Part shown: positions 42,124 through 50,549 of the stretch, piece after piece
Position numbering within the stretch: the first letter of the stretch is position 1
Layout of the letters: each line of letters starts with the position of its first letter
Assembly (NCBI RefSeq): GCF_021049285.1
Contig: NZ_CP088017.1
Span: 1,871,380 to 1,935,379 of the forward strand
Direction of reading: 5' to 3'
Length of the DNA: 64,000 bases
Source of the DNA: Ruania halotolerans
GTDB taxonomy: Bacteria > Actinomycetota > Actinomycetes > Actinomycetales > Beutenbergiaceae
Notes under the pieces: model-generated
Databases searched by the model: none
Told to the model about the DNA's origin: nothing
What the model saw: the letters and a program-made list of their open reading frames with translations, nothing else
Made by a program: the position numbers and the translations under genes

Positions 42124-42827
42124 TGACGATCACAGGACGACGAATCGGTGCCGCAGCGGTGGTGGCTGCCGTTCTCGCGCTGACCAGTGCGTGCCAGCTC
42201 GCGGGCGACCGGGATCTCACCGGTGAACCGACTCCGGCACCCTCTGGTGATGCACAAGGCGGCGACGCGGCCGGTGGCGACGGCCCCAGAACGATCCCCC
42301 CGCAGTTGCAGGAGTGTGGCGAAGGCGCGCCATCGGAGGGTGAGCTGCAACTGGCCGACCTGGACCTGAGAACCGCAGAGTGGTCGACCCCCACGGGGTT
42401 CACTGAGGCCAGCGGCTACCACGAGGACAACCCGGTCGAAGAGCTGCACTCGGCGTGGTATGCCGAGCCGACAGACCCCGCGATCCCACGACTGAACGTG
42501 ATCCAGGTGGTGATCTACACCGGGCTCGACTGGGATGACCTGGCCGACTCGTGCGGGCGGGTGCCCCTGGAGGCGGTGGAAGAACAACTGGGACGCTACC
42601 GCGAGCAGATCGATGCCGAGCCCTTGAGTGAGTCCGAGATGACCGAGGTGGCGGGCCAGCCGGCGATCACCCAGCAGATCGGGCTGGAGCGCTACTCCTA
42701 CGTGGGCTACTGGCTGTTCTCCCAAGACCAGTTGCTCCACGCCTATTGCCAATGGACCGATGAGAGTGCCCGCGAGGTGATCGAACCCGCGTGTACACCG
42801 CTGGTGGAGAGCATCACGGTCGGCTGA
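42120..42827 (+). CDS. Array lipoprotein 4 (uncharacterised)
   Basis: 235 residues from ATG 42120 (a second ATG at 42123 is possible). Lipobox LTSAC (Cys25), short Gly/Asp linker, then IPPQLQECG, EWSTPTGFTEASGYHEDNPVE, IYTGLDW, DSCGRVPL, EMTEVAGQPAITQ, GYWLFSQDQL, YCQWTD and PACTPL. It shares EDNPVE and YxEQIDAE with copy 2. It is the last of four same-strand copies; a HAD gene with its own ribosome site follows 58 bases later. Confidence 0.8.
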   Translation: MMTITGRRIGAAAVVAAVLALTSACQLAGDRDLTGEPTPAPSGDAQGGDAAGGDGPRTIPPQLQECGEGAPSEGELQLADLDLRTAEWSTPTGFTEASGYHEDNPVEELHSAWYAEPTDPAIPRLNVIQVVIYTGLDWDDLADSCGRVPLEAVEEQLGRYREQIDAEPLSESEMTEVAGQPAITQQIGLERYSYVGYWLFSQDQLLHAYCQWTDESAREVIEPACTPLVESITVG

Positions 42828-42885
42828 TCGACGCCGGTTGTCCATGGCAGAGTAGAGGCACTGCGGGCGAACGAGGAGGTGCGCG

Positions 42886-43452
42886 GTGGGAAAGCCGATG
42901 GTCGTGGGTGTGGACATCGATGACGTCCTCTACGACTGGTCGGGCCGCGCGCACGCACTCTGTGTGGCCGCCGGGATCGCCGGTGACCGCACCAGGATCA
43001 CCACATGGACCCCGTACGAGGAATACGGCTGCCCGGCCGACTCGTGGCACGCCGTCATCCATCGGGGGGTGCACGAGGGGACCCTCTACTCTGCCGATCC
43101 GCTCCCTGGCGCGGTCGCGGCGCTCCGCGCCCTCGTCGAGGCGGGACATCACGTGCAACTGATCACCGCTCGCGGCTGTGGCGAACTCGCCGACCTGGTG
43201 CAGGAGCAGACCCGCGCCTGGGTGGCCAGGCATGACCTGGCACATCATGGCCTGACGTTCTCGATGGACAAGACCGTGCTCCGCACGGACATCTTCGTCG
43301 ACGACAACGCCGACAACGTGGCGCACGTGTGCGCCGCAGGAACCCGTGGCTACCTGATGAACCGGCCCTGGAACGCCCACGTCGAGCACCGCGATCGCGT
43401 TCACCACATGGAAGAGTTCGTGACGGCAGTCCTCTCCGAAGGGCAGAGATGA
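42886..43452 (+). CDS. HAD-family 5' nucleotidase-like protein
   Basis: 188 residues with the HAD nucleophile motif [10 protein letters not shown] (Asp10, Asp12), LITARG as motif II and [11 protein letters not shown] as motif IV. The pattern fits the 5'(3')-deoxyribonucleotidase or YqfW-like HAD group; the substrate is not readable. GTG start 42886 has a strong AGGAGG site. Its stop overlaps arcA by 4 bases, so it is co-expressed with arginine deiminase, an association for which I know no explanation. Confidence 0.85.
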   Translation: MGKPMVVGVDIDDVLYDWSGRAHALCVAAGIAGDRTRITTWTPYEEYGCPADSWHAVIHRGVHEGTLYSADPLPGAVAALRALVEAGHHVQLITARGCGELADLVQEQTRAWVARHDLAHHGLTFSMDKTVLRTDIFVDDNADNVAHVCAAGTRGYLMNRPWNAHVEHRDRVHHMEEFVTAVLSEGQR

Positions 43453-44690
43453 CTACCCACGGCGTACATTCCGAGGTGGGCCGGCTGCGCAAGGTGCTCG
43501 TCTGCGCTCCGGGTCTCGCGCATGAGCGCCTCACCCCCTCCACCTCCGATGCGCTGCTCTTCGACGACGTGCTCTGGGTACGTGCCGCGCAACAGGACCA
43601 CGCCGATTTCGTCGCCCAGCTCACTGACCGGGGTGTCCAGGTCGTGGAGCTACTCGACCTCCTCACCGAGAGCATGGCGCTGCCGCAGGCGCGGCACTGG
43701 CTGCTGGAACGCATGATCGAGCCGAATACGGTGGGTCTCGGCCTGGTCGCGGACACACTCGCCTACCTGGACACGTTGCCGGCCAGCCAGGTGGCCGAGT
43801 ACCTCATTGGCGGACTCGCCACCTCGGACCTGCCGGGTGAGTTCCGGCCCGCGTACCTGGCTCTGGCCGCAGGCGGGGGCACACCGCAAGCGGAGTACCT
43901 CATCCCGCCGTTGCCGAACATGCTCTACACCCGTGACACCACGAGTTGGCTGTACGGCGGGCTCACCCTGAACCCGTTGTACTGGCCGGCCCGCCGGGGC
44001 GAGACCCTCCTGATGAAGGCCATCTACACGTTTCACCCGGACTTTCGTGCCGACCGCATCTGGTGGGGTGATCCCGAACACGATTGGCGCCAGGCGACTC
44101 TGGAGGGCGGGGACGTGATGCCCGTCGGTGATGGTGTTGTCCTGCTCGGGATGGGGGAGCGCACCTCACGTCAGGCCATCACCCAACTCGCCTCGGTGCT
44201 CTTCGATGCCGGGGCCGCACGGCAGGTGGTGGTGGCGGGAATGCCGAAACTACGGGCCGCGATGCACCTCGACACGGTGTTTACCTTCGCCGATCGCGAC
44301 GTGGTGACGTTGTACCCGGCCATCATGGACGGTGTGCGGGCCTTCAGCCTGTACCCCTCGGACACTGCACCGGGCCTCGAGGTCCGCGATGAGGGAGTGG
44401 GCACCTTCGTCGATGTGGTGGCCCGGGCCATGGGTCTGGATGCGTTGCGGGTGATCGAGACCGGTGGGGACGCCTACGCCTCGGAACGCCAGCAGTGGGA
44501 CAGCGGGAACAACGCCGTGGCCGTCGAACCGGGGGTGGTGTTCACCTACGACCGGAACACGGTGACGAACGCCCTCCTGCGTGGCGCGGGCATCGAGGTG
44601 ATCGAGATCCGCGGCGGTGAACTCGGCCGCGGCCGTGGGGGCGGGCACTGTATGACCTGCCCGATCGCCCGTGACGCACTGCAGTGGTGA
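43449..44690 (+). CDS. arcA: Arginine deiminase
   Basis: 413-residue enzyme that hydrolyses arginine to citrulline and ammonia. The N-terminal [26 protein letters not shown], the catalytic His in [12 protein letters not shown], and [10 protein letters not shown] with the nucleophile Cys401 are present. ATG 43449 overlaps the preceding stop; an earlier in-frame start would run through that gene. No arcB, arcC or arcD is nearby, so it may serve arginine use or acid resistance without the full ADI pathway, or the rest may be elsewhere. Confidence 0.95.
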   Translation: MTTHGVHSEVGRLRKVLVCAPGLAHERLTPSTSDALLFDDVLWVRAAQQDHADFVAQLTDRGVQVVELLDLLTESMALPQARHWLLERMIEPNTVGLGLVADTLAYLDTLPASQVAEYLIGGLATSDLPGEFRPAYLALAAGGGTPQAEYLIPPLPNMLYTRDTTSWLYGGLTLNPLYWPARRGETLLMKAIYTFHPDFRADRIWWGDPEHDWRQATLEGGDVMPVGDGVVLLGMGERTSRQAITQLASVLFDAGAARQVVVAGMPKLRAAMHLDTVFTFADRDVVTLYPAIMDGVRAFSLYPSDTAPGLEVRDEGVGTFVDVVARAMGLDALRVIETGGDAYASERQQWDSGNNAVAVEPGVVFTYDRNTVTNALLRGAGIEVIEIRGGELGRGRGGGHCMTCPIARDALQW

Positions 44691-44722
44691 GTCCGTTGTG
44701 CCAACGAGCCCGCAGGTCGCGC

Positions 44723-44728
44723 TAGGAT
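44723..44728 (+). promoter_or_regulatory. -10 of tRNA-Leu
   Basis: TAGGAT, 10 bases before the mature tRNA 5' end. No good -35 is seen. Confidence 0.4.
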
Positions 44729-44738
44729 GGCCGATCGC

Positions 44739-44825
44739 GCCCCGTTGGCGGAATAGGCAGACGCGGTCGGCTCAAACCCGGCTGCCCTCACGGGCGTCCC
44801 GGTTCGAGTCCGGGACGGGGCACCA
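44739..44825 (+). tRNA. tRNA-Leu (anticodon CAA)
   Basis: Class II tRNA of 87 bases with CCA encoded. Acceptor GCCCCGT pairs with ACGGGGC. The anticodon stem GTCGG/CCGGC holds the loop CTCAAAC, so the anticodon is CAA, reading UUG. The long variable arm has a GCCC/GGGC stem, as expected for Leu, and the T arm is CCCGG TTCGAGT CCGGG. Confidence 0.97.
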
Positions 44826-44843
44826 CCTTGACGATGCGCACGT

Positions 44844-44849
44844 TAGGAT
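44844..44849 (+). promoter_or_regulatory. -10 of the PdtaR-like regulator (leaderless)
   Basis: TAGGAT, 7 bases before GTG 44857. Confidence 0.5.
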
Positions 44850-44856
44850 CGCTTCT

Positions 44857-45534
44857 GTGACGGATGAGACCACCGGCGGGACGCCGGAGAAGAACAGCGC
44901 TGACTTGCTCGACCTCGATCTGCCGGAGAGCGCGCCCGAGGAGGCACCGAAGCCTGTTGCGGCCCGGCGTGCCGTGGTGGCCGAGGACGAGGCGCTCATC
45001 CGGCTCGACGTGGTGGAAACGCTGGCCGAGGCAGGCTACGAGGTGGTCGGCGAGGCAGGCGACGGCGAGACAGCCGTGGCGCTTGCCACTGAACTCAAGC
45101 CCGACATCGTGGTGATGGACGTCAAAATGCCGGTGCTCGACGGCATCTCTGCAGCCGAGAGGATCACCAAGGCGCGGATCGCTCCGGTGGTTCTGCTCAC
45201 TGCGTTCTCCCAGACCGAGCTCGTCGAGCGGGCACGTGACGCCGGAGCCATGGCCTACGTGGTCAAGCCGTTCACCCCGGGCGACCTGCTTCCGGCCCTT
45301 GAGATCGCCCTGTCCAGGCACCAGGAAATCTCCGCGCTCGAGTCCGAAGTTGCCGACCTGACCGATCGGTTCGAGACCCGCAAGCGGGTGGACCGCGCCA
45401 AGGGTCTGCTGATGACCAAGATGGGCTTGAGTGAGCCCGAGGCGTTCCGATGGATCCAGAAGACATCCATGGACCGCCGCCTGACCATGCGCGAAGTCGC
45501 CGATGCGGTGATTGATCAGGTGGGCGCCGCATAG
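44857..45534 (+). CDS. pdtaR: ANTAR-domain response regulator, PdtaR type
   Basis: 225-residue two-component regulator that acts on RNA: the receiver domain (about 38-155) has Asp88 (VVMDVKMP) as phosphate acceptor, with the acidic pair near 43-44 (VAEDEA) and Lys in VVKPFTP. The C-terminal ANTAR domain (about 160-220) has RAKGLLMTKMGLSEPEAFRW, which binds paired RNA hairpins to prevent termination. Its usual partner, a PdtaS histidine kinase, is not in the window. A longer reading frame extends through the tRNA upstream and is rejected in favour of GTG 44857. Confidence 0.95.
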   Translation: MTDETTGGTPEKNSADLLDLDLPESAPEEAPKPVAARRAVVAEDEALIRLDVVETLAEAGYEVVGEAGDGETAVALATELKPDIVVMDVKMPVLDGISAAERITKARIAPVVLLTAFSQTELVERARDAGAMAYVVKPFTPGDLLPALEIALSRHQEISALESEVADLTDRFETRKRVDRAKGLLMTKMGLSEPEAFRWIQKTSMDRRLTMREVADAVIDQVGAA

Positions 45535-45577
45535 CAGCACGGTGTGCGAAGGGCTCCCGGGCACGCGCGATGCGGCG

Positions 45578-45583
45578 TAGCCT
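45578..45583 (+). promoter_or_regulatory. -10 of the GNAT gene
   Basis: TAGCCT, followed by a leader of about 32 bases containing AAGGAGGAG (45602-45610) before GTG 45622. Confidence 0.35.
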
Positions 45584-45621
45584 GTGCCACGGTATCCGTC
45601 CAAGGAGGAGGTGCGAATCCG

Positions 45622-46326
45622 GTGAAGTTGATCACCGCTCACGCCCGGCTCGCCGAATCCAGTGATCTGGCCGCCGTCCTGACATTGCTGCAGCTTGCGC
45701 GAGCCGATTCTCCGCTGGGTCCGCAGTTCGTCGCCCCGGAGACGGCGGGGCTGGAGGCGCACCTGCGCGCCTGGTTCGAGATGCCGGAGAGCAGACTGGT
45801 GGTGGCCGAGGCCGATACGGAACTGATCGGCCTGGCGCTGCTGCAGTGCATCTCTCCGGGATTGTTATGTGATGTGCCGTACGTGCAGGTGGAGGCGCTC
45901 TACGTGCACTCTGCCCACCGTCGCCGAGGCGCCGGGCGGGTGCTGATGCAGCACAGCGCCATCGAGGCCGCCCGCCATGGGGCCGAGCGCATCGTGACCG
46001 TCCCGCTCACGGGTGCGCGCAGTGAGCAGCGGTTCTTCTCCGGCCTCGGTTTCTCTGCGGCAGGCGCCCGCCGGGTGGCCGAGACCGCCTCGGTACTGCG
46101 GCGGTTGGAAATGGCGCCGGCCACCACGAGGGAGCGGCGCCCTCGTGCGCTGGACGAGCTGATCGCGCGGCGCCGCCGTAGTCGCGGGTTGCCTGAGACG
46201 CCCGCACGCGGGGTAGATCTAACCGCGCTGGCAGAGCGTTCTCAGGCTGAGTCGAGGATCACACAGGTCAACCGGGCCGTGCAGACCCGGCGCCCAGATT
46301 CTTCATCGACCACCGCGATCTCATAG
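45622..46326 (+). CDS. GNAT family N-acetyltransferase
   Basis: 234 residues. The GNAT core is at about 5-150, with acetyl-CoA loop HRRRGAGRVLM and the preceding VEALYVHSAH strand; GLGFSAAGARR follows as the last core strand. The C-terminal 80 residues are basic and Arg-rich and continue across the end of the convergent thioesterase gene, overlapping it by 85 bases. The acceptor is unknown. GTG 45622 is preceded by AAGGAGGAG at 11 bases. Confidence 0.85.
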   Translation: MKLITAHARLAESSDLAAVLTLLQLARADSPLGPQFVAPETAGLEAHLRAWFEMPESRLVVAEADTELIGLALLQCISPGLLCDVPYVQVEALYVHSAHRRRGAGRVLMQHSAIEAARHGAERIVTVPLTGARSEQRFFSGLGFSAAGARRVAETASVLRRLEMAPATTRERRPRALDELIARRRRSRGLPETPARGVDLTALAERSQAESRITQVNRAVQTRRPDSSSTTAIS

Positions 46327-46673
46327 CTCGCTGTGGAGCGGCCCAGGTGCACAGCCTCGGCCGTCCCACGCACCCATCCTGCACGGACGGCGCGGTGATG
46401 GGTCGCATTGAGATCCAGTCCGACGGCGGCGCGCGCCGGCCCCGCGTGCAGCGTGGCCGCAATGGAAGCCAGCGTCTCTGCGAGTGCGGCTGAGGCGCCG
46501 CCATGCAGGAGACCTGCGGGCTGGGTATTACCGACCACCGGCATCCGGCCCACCGCGCGCGCAGGAGTGGTCTCCAGCAGTTCGATGCCGAGCTTCTCGA
46601 TGAGGGTCCCGTGCGGGTTCCAGCCTGGGTGATCATCCGGCGGCGGCTGAATCGGATCGGCAGTGTCGGTCAT
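46242..46673 (-). CDS. PaaI-family hotdog thioesterase
   Basis: 143-residue acyl-CoA thioesterase of the PaaI group. The motif NTQPAGLLHGGASAALAETLAS carries the catalytic acidic/His region, and the strand RAVRAGWVRGTAEAVHLGR follows. Substrates in the family are phenylacetyl- or hydroxybenzoyl-CoA types; the one here is unknown. ATG 46673 (MTDTADPI) is preferred because an earlier in-frame start would lie within the polA start. Its 3' end overlaps the GNAT gene by 85 bases on the other strand. Confidence 0.9.
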   Translation of the reverse strand: MTDTADPIQPPPDDHPGWNPHGTLIEKLGIELLETTPARAVGRMPVVGNTQPAGLLHGGASAALAETLASIAATLHAGPARAAVGLDLNATHHRAVRAGWVRGTAEAVHLGRSTASYEIAVVDEESGRRVCTARLTCVILDSA

Positions 46674-46679
46674 GCGCTC

Positions 46680-46685
46680 TAGGCT
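46680..46685 (+). promoter_or_regulatory. -10 of polA (leaderless)
   Basis: TAGGCT, 7 bases before GTG 46693. It lies within 20 bases of the divergent thioesterase start. Confidence 0.5.
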
Positions 46686-46692
46686 GTCAGGT

Positions 46693-49368
46693 GTGAGTGA
46701 CACTGCGCGACCCCGGCTCCTGCTCATCGACGGGCATTCGATGGCCTACCGTGCCTTCTTCGCCCTCCCGGCTGAGAACTTCTCGACCACTACCGGGCAG
46801 ACGACGAACGCCGTCTACGGCTTCACCTCGATGCTGATCAACCTGCTGAGGGACGAGGCACCCACGCATGTGGCCGTTGCTTTCGATGTCTCCAGCCAGA
46901 CCTTCCGCAAGGAGACGTATGCGGACTACAAGGGCACCCGGGATGAGACGCCCCAAGAGTTCCGTGGGCAAATCCCACTGATCGAGGAGGTGCTCGCGGC
47001 ACTCGGGATCACCACGCTCGGCCGCGAGGGTTTCGAGGCCGATGACATCATCGCCACGCTGTCCACCCAGGCAGTTGCCGCCGGCTATGAGGTGCTCATC
47101 TGCTCCGGGGACCGGGACACCTACCAGCTGGTCAACGAGACGGTCACCGTGCTCTACCCGCGCAAGGGTGTCTCCGACCTCGTCCGGATGACTCCGATCG
47201 CCGTCCAGGAGAAGTACGGCGTCTCACCTGCTCAGTACAGCGACCTTGCCGCGCTGGTTGGCGAGACCAGCGACAACCTCCCGGGTATCCCCGGTGTCGG
47301 ACCGAAGACAGCCGCGAAGTGGATCCTTGCGTACGACGGACTCGAAGGCATCGTCGCGAATGCGCCATCGATCCCCGGCAAGGCCGGGCAGGGCCTACGC
47401 GACCACCTCGACCAGGTGCTGCTGAACCGCCAGTTGAACCAGCTCCTGCTGGATATGGATCTTCCGGTCGGTGTGGACGACCTCCCGCGGCGCCCGTTCG
47501 AGCGTGAGCAGGTGCACCAGGTCTTCGACGCGCTCGAGTTCCGTGTGCTGCGGGACCGACTGTTCGAGATGGAGCCGCAGGACGCCGAGTCCGCGACGGC
47601 CGAGTCCTTCGACCTGGACATCACCGCTATGACGCCAGGCACGTTGACAGACTGGCTGGGCACACACGCCACCGGCCGCGTGGGTGTGGATGTCCGGGGC
47701 AGTGTGGCCTCCGGGAGCGGGGACGCCTGGGGCATGGCCATCGCGGCCGAGGGGGGAGCTGTGCTCACCGTGGACCTCACCGAAATCAGCCCCGACGACG
47801 AGAGCGCCCTGGCCACCTGGCTCGCCGACGAGCAGCGGGAGAAGGTGTTGCACGACGCCAAGGCCGGCTGGCACTGCCTGGACGGGCGTGGCCTGACACT
47901 TGCCGGGGTCACCTTCGACACCGCCACCGCGGCCTATCTGTGCCACCCCGACCAGCGGTCCTACGCCCTGGCCGACCTCACGGTCCGGTTCCTCGGCCGC
48001 GAGCTGCGCAATGAGGACGGTGATGGTGCCCAGCAGATGCTCGTTCTCGACGGGCCGGACGAGGCGGAGTTGAGCGCCGTTCGCGCCGCTGCCGTGATCG
48101 ACCTCGCCGGAGTACTCACCGATCAGTTGACCGAGCGGGACTCACAGGCCCTGCTGACCGATCTCGAACTTCCGGTGGCCGGGGTACTCGCACAGATGGA
48201 GAAGGCGGGGATCGCGGCTGACTCGGAGTACCTCCAGGGTCTGGAGCGTGAGTTCGATCAGCACGTCCGGGACGCTGCCGCTCAGGCATACAAGGTGATC
48301 GGGCGCGAGGTGAATCTCAGCTCACCGAAGCAGCTTCAGGAAGTGCTCTTCACCGATCTGGAGATGCCCAAGACCCGTAAGACCAAGACGGGTTACACCA
48401 CTGACGCCGATGCTCTCGCCGATCTGTACACCAAGACCGAGCATCCGTTCCTGGAGCATCTGCTCACCCACCGGGACCAGATTCGGCTGCGGCAGACCGT
48501 GGAAGGACTGCTGCGGACAGTGGCCCCGGATGGCCGCATCCACACCACGTACTCGCAGACGATCGCAGCCACCGGGCGCCTCTCCTCGGCAGAACCGAAT
48601 CTGCAGAACATCCCGATCCGGACCGAGGAGGGGCACCGGATCCGGGCCGCGTTCGTGGTGGGCGAGGGATACGAATCGCTGCTCACCGCTGACTACTCCC
48701 AGATCGAAATGCGGATCATGGCTCACCTCTCCGGCGATGAGGGCCTGATCGAGGCGTTCCGTTCCGGGGAGGACCTGCACTCCTTCGTCGGCTCACGAGT
48801 CTTCGGGGTGGACCCTGCGGACGTCACCGCACCGATGCGGTCGAAGATCAAGGCGATGTCCTACGGCCTCGCATACGGCCTCAGCGCGTTCGGACTGTCC
48901 AAGCAGCTCAAGATTGAGACCGGCGAGGCGCGCGGGCTGATGGAGGAGTATTTCGAACGATTCGGCGGAGTGCGCGACTACCTCGCCTCAGTGGTGGACG
49001 ATGCTCGGGTGAACGGGTACACCCAGACGATTCTTGGACGTCGTCGATACCTGCCCGATCTGACGAGTGACAACCGTCAGCGCCGAGAGATGGCCGAACG
49101 GATGGCACTCAACGCACCGATCCAGGGCAGCGCTGCGGACCTGATCAAGGTCGCGATGATCGGCGTGCAGGCGGCTTTCGCCGAGCGCGGGCTCGGTTCG
49201 CGGTTGCTGCTTCAGGTGCACGATGAACTGGTCGTGGAGGTTGCACCGGGGGAGGCCGAGGCAGCTGAGGCCGTCCTACGGGAGCAGATGGGCGCGGCCG
49301 CCGAGCTGGCCGTCCCGCTTGAGGTGAGCGTGGGCACTGGGGCGAACTGGCGCGACGCCGGGCATTGA
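46693..49368 (+). CDS. polA: DNA polymerase I
   Basis: 891-residue repair and primer-removal polymerase. The 5'-3' exonuclease occupies about 1-300 (LLLIDGHSMAYRAF, GDRDTYQLV). The middle 3'-5' exonuclease-like domain (about 310-490) reads VGVDVRG where proofreading enzymes have a DxE motif, so proofreading is probably lost, as in other actinobacteria. The polymerase domain has motif A from Asp667 (DYSQIEMR), the O-helix MRSKIKAMSYGLAYG and motif C QVHDE (Asp844). GTG 46693 follows a -10 by 7 bases. Confidence 0.97.
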   Translation: MSDTARPRLLLIDGHSMAYRAFFALPAENFSTTTGQTTNAVYGFTSMLINLLRDEAPTHVAVAFDVSSQTFRKETYADYKGTRDETPQEFRGQIPLIEEVLAALGITTLGREGFEADDIIATLSTQAVAAGYEVLICSGDRDTYQLVNETVTVLYPRKGVSDLVRMTPIAVQEKYGVSPAQYSDLAALVGETSDNLPGIPGVGPKTAAKWILAYDGLEGIVANAPSIPGKAGQGLRDHLDQVLLNRQLNQLLLDMDLPVGVDDLPRRPFEREQVHQVFDALEFRVLRDRLFEMEPQDAESATAESFDLDITAMTPGTLTDWLGTHATGRVGVDVRGSVASGSGDAWGMAIAAEGGAVLTVDLTEISPDDESALATWLADEQREKVLHDAKAGWHCLDGRGLTLAGVTFDTATAAYLCHPDQRSYALADLTVRFLGRELRNEDGDGAQQMLVLDGPDEAELSAVRAAAVIDLAGVLTDQLTERDSQALLTDLELPVAGVLAQMEKAGIAADSEYLQGLEREFDQHVRDAAAQAYKVIGREVNLSSPKQLQEVLFTDLEMPKTRKTKTGYTTDADALADLYTKTEHPFLEHLLTHRDQIRLRQTVEGLLRTVAPDGRIHTTYSQTIAATGRLSSAEPNLQNIPIRTEEGHRIRAAFVVGEGYESLLTADYSQIEMRIMAHLSGDEGLIEAFRSGEDLHSFVGSRVFGVDPADVTAPMRSKIKAMSYGLAYGLSAFGLSKQLKIETGEARGLMEEYFERFGGVRDYLASVVDDARVNGYTQTILGRRRYLPDLTSDNRQRREMAERMALNAPIQGSAADLIKVAMIGVQAAFAERGLGSRLLLQVHDELVVEVAPGEAEAAEAVLREQMGAAAELAVPLEVSVGTGANWRDAGH

Positions 49369-49421
49369 GGCGCCTATCTGGGCCTATCCGGACCTGCAGA
49401 GCCGGCCCCACCTGGCAGGGT

Positions 49422-50267
49422 TCAGGCCCGCCTGGTGACCAGGATCAGCGTTCCCGGCAGGATCGCTCCCCGCAGTGGCCCCCATCCGCCCCAGATGTTG
49501 CGGTTCTGCTCCGGCCACTCCGGTTCCACCAGATCGATGACCTCGAACCCCGCGGCGACCACCTCGCGGACATGGTCGCCCACTGTCCGGTGGAACTCCG
49601 CGTAGACGCACTGGCCGGCCTCGTCGAACTCGGTGTAGGGCGCGCGGTCGAAGTACGAACGTACGGCCGTCAGCCCGGTGGGGGTCGGGTCGTCCGGGAA
49701 CGCCCACCGCAGCGGGTGCGTCACCGAGGCAACCCAGCGTCCGCCCGGTCGCAGCACCCGTGCCGCTTCCTGGTGGACGCGGCCGGCATCCGGAACGAAC
49801 GGAATGGCGCCAAATGCGGTGAACACCACGTCGAACGATGCATCTGCGAAGGGGAGGTCGCGAGCGTCCGCCGTCACGAACGGCACCGGTACACCGGTGG
49901 CGTCATCGAGCCTCGCTGCAGCGTCGGCCATCCCCGGAGCCACGTCCGTTGCCACGGCGTCCACGCCGCGAGCGCGGAGCCAACGCGAGCACTGGGCTGC
50001 GCCGGCACCGATCTCAAGGACTCGGACATCGCGCAATGACTCGAGTGAACCAAGGAGCGCCGCATCGGATTCACGCAACCCCTCCGGGCACCAGCAGAAG
50101 TCAGCAGATCCCAGAAACCCGCCATGTTCGTCGAGGTACTCCGAGGCAGTCTGGCTCCACCATCGCGCGTTGGCCGCGGCCGCCATCTGTGCCGTGGGCG
50201 GGTCAATCTGTTCGTATCCGGCCCGGGCCGGTCGATCGCTGGGGAGCGGCTCGTCAGTGGAGTCCAT
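49422..50267 (-). CDS. Class I SAM-dependent methyltransferase
   Basis: 281 residues. The Rossmann fold has motif I VLEIGAGAAQ at about 105-114, the acidic motif II region VDAVATDVAP, motif post-I ADARDLPFADASFDVV and motif III RVLRPGGRW: the Methyltransf_11 pattern. The target is unknown. ATG 50267 (MDSTDEP) is preferred; an in-frame reading to 50459 would cover the rpsA leader. It is convergent with polA and divergent from rpsA. Confidence 0.9.
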   Translation of the reverse strand: MDSTDEPLPSDRPARAGYEQIDPPTAQMAAAANARWWSQTASEYLDEHGGFLGSADFCWCPEGLRESDAALLGSLESLRDVRVLEIGAGAAQCSRWLRARGVDAVATDVAPGMADAAARLDDATGVPVPFVTADARDLPFADASFDVVFTAFGAIPFVPDAGRVHQEAARVLRPGGRWVASVTHPLRWAFPDDPTPTGLTAVRSYFDRAPYTEFDEAGQCVYAEFHRTVGDHVREVVAAGFEVIDLVEPEWPEQNRNIWGGWGPLRGAILPGTLILVTRRA

Positions 50268-50341
50268 CGGGCCATCATGCCCGCGCGAAGCCTCCCGGCG
50301 TGGAGTGCTGCCCCGTCCACGTCGGTCACGCCACCGGCCCT

Positions 50342-50371
50342 TTGCCAGGTCATTGGCTGACGGGGTAGGAT
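50342..50371 (+). promoter_or_regulatory. Promoter of rpsA and its structured leader
   Basis: TTGCCA (50342-50347) and TAGGAT (50366-50371) are 18 bases apart. The leader is about 170 bases. It has a long-range stem GCATCTC (50430-50436) with GAGATGC (50490-50496), extended beyond a mismatch by GGGG against TCCC, enclosing about 53 bases. The only ribosome site is a weak GGAG 11 bases before ATG 50550. Confidence 0.5.
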
Positions 50372-50549
50372 TGACGCGGTTATTCGTGCGTTCCTGCGCC
50401 CAGCTCGGGTGCGGTGCAGAGTCCGGGGAGCATCTCTCACTGGATCGCCTGCCGCCCATGAAGGTCGTGGGTTCTCATGTGTGCCGTGCGAGATGCATCC
50501 CGCAGTCCCTGTTCCCACTATCCCTGTCCACAACGGAGTCCAACACTCA

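Noticed and set aside
44671-44856. N-terminal extension of the ANTAR regulator
   Set aside because: It would translate through tRNA-Leu; the GTG at 44857 follows a -10 and gives a normal receiver domain start.
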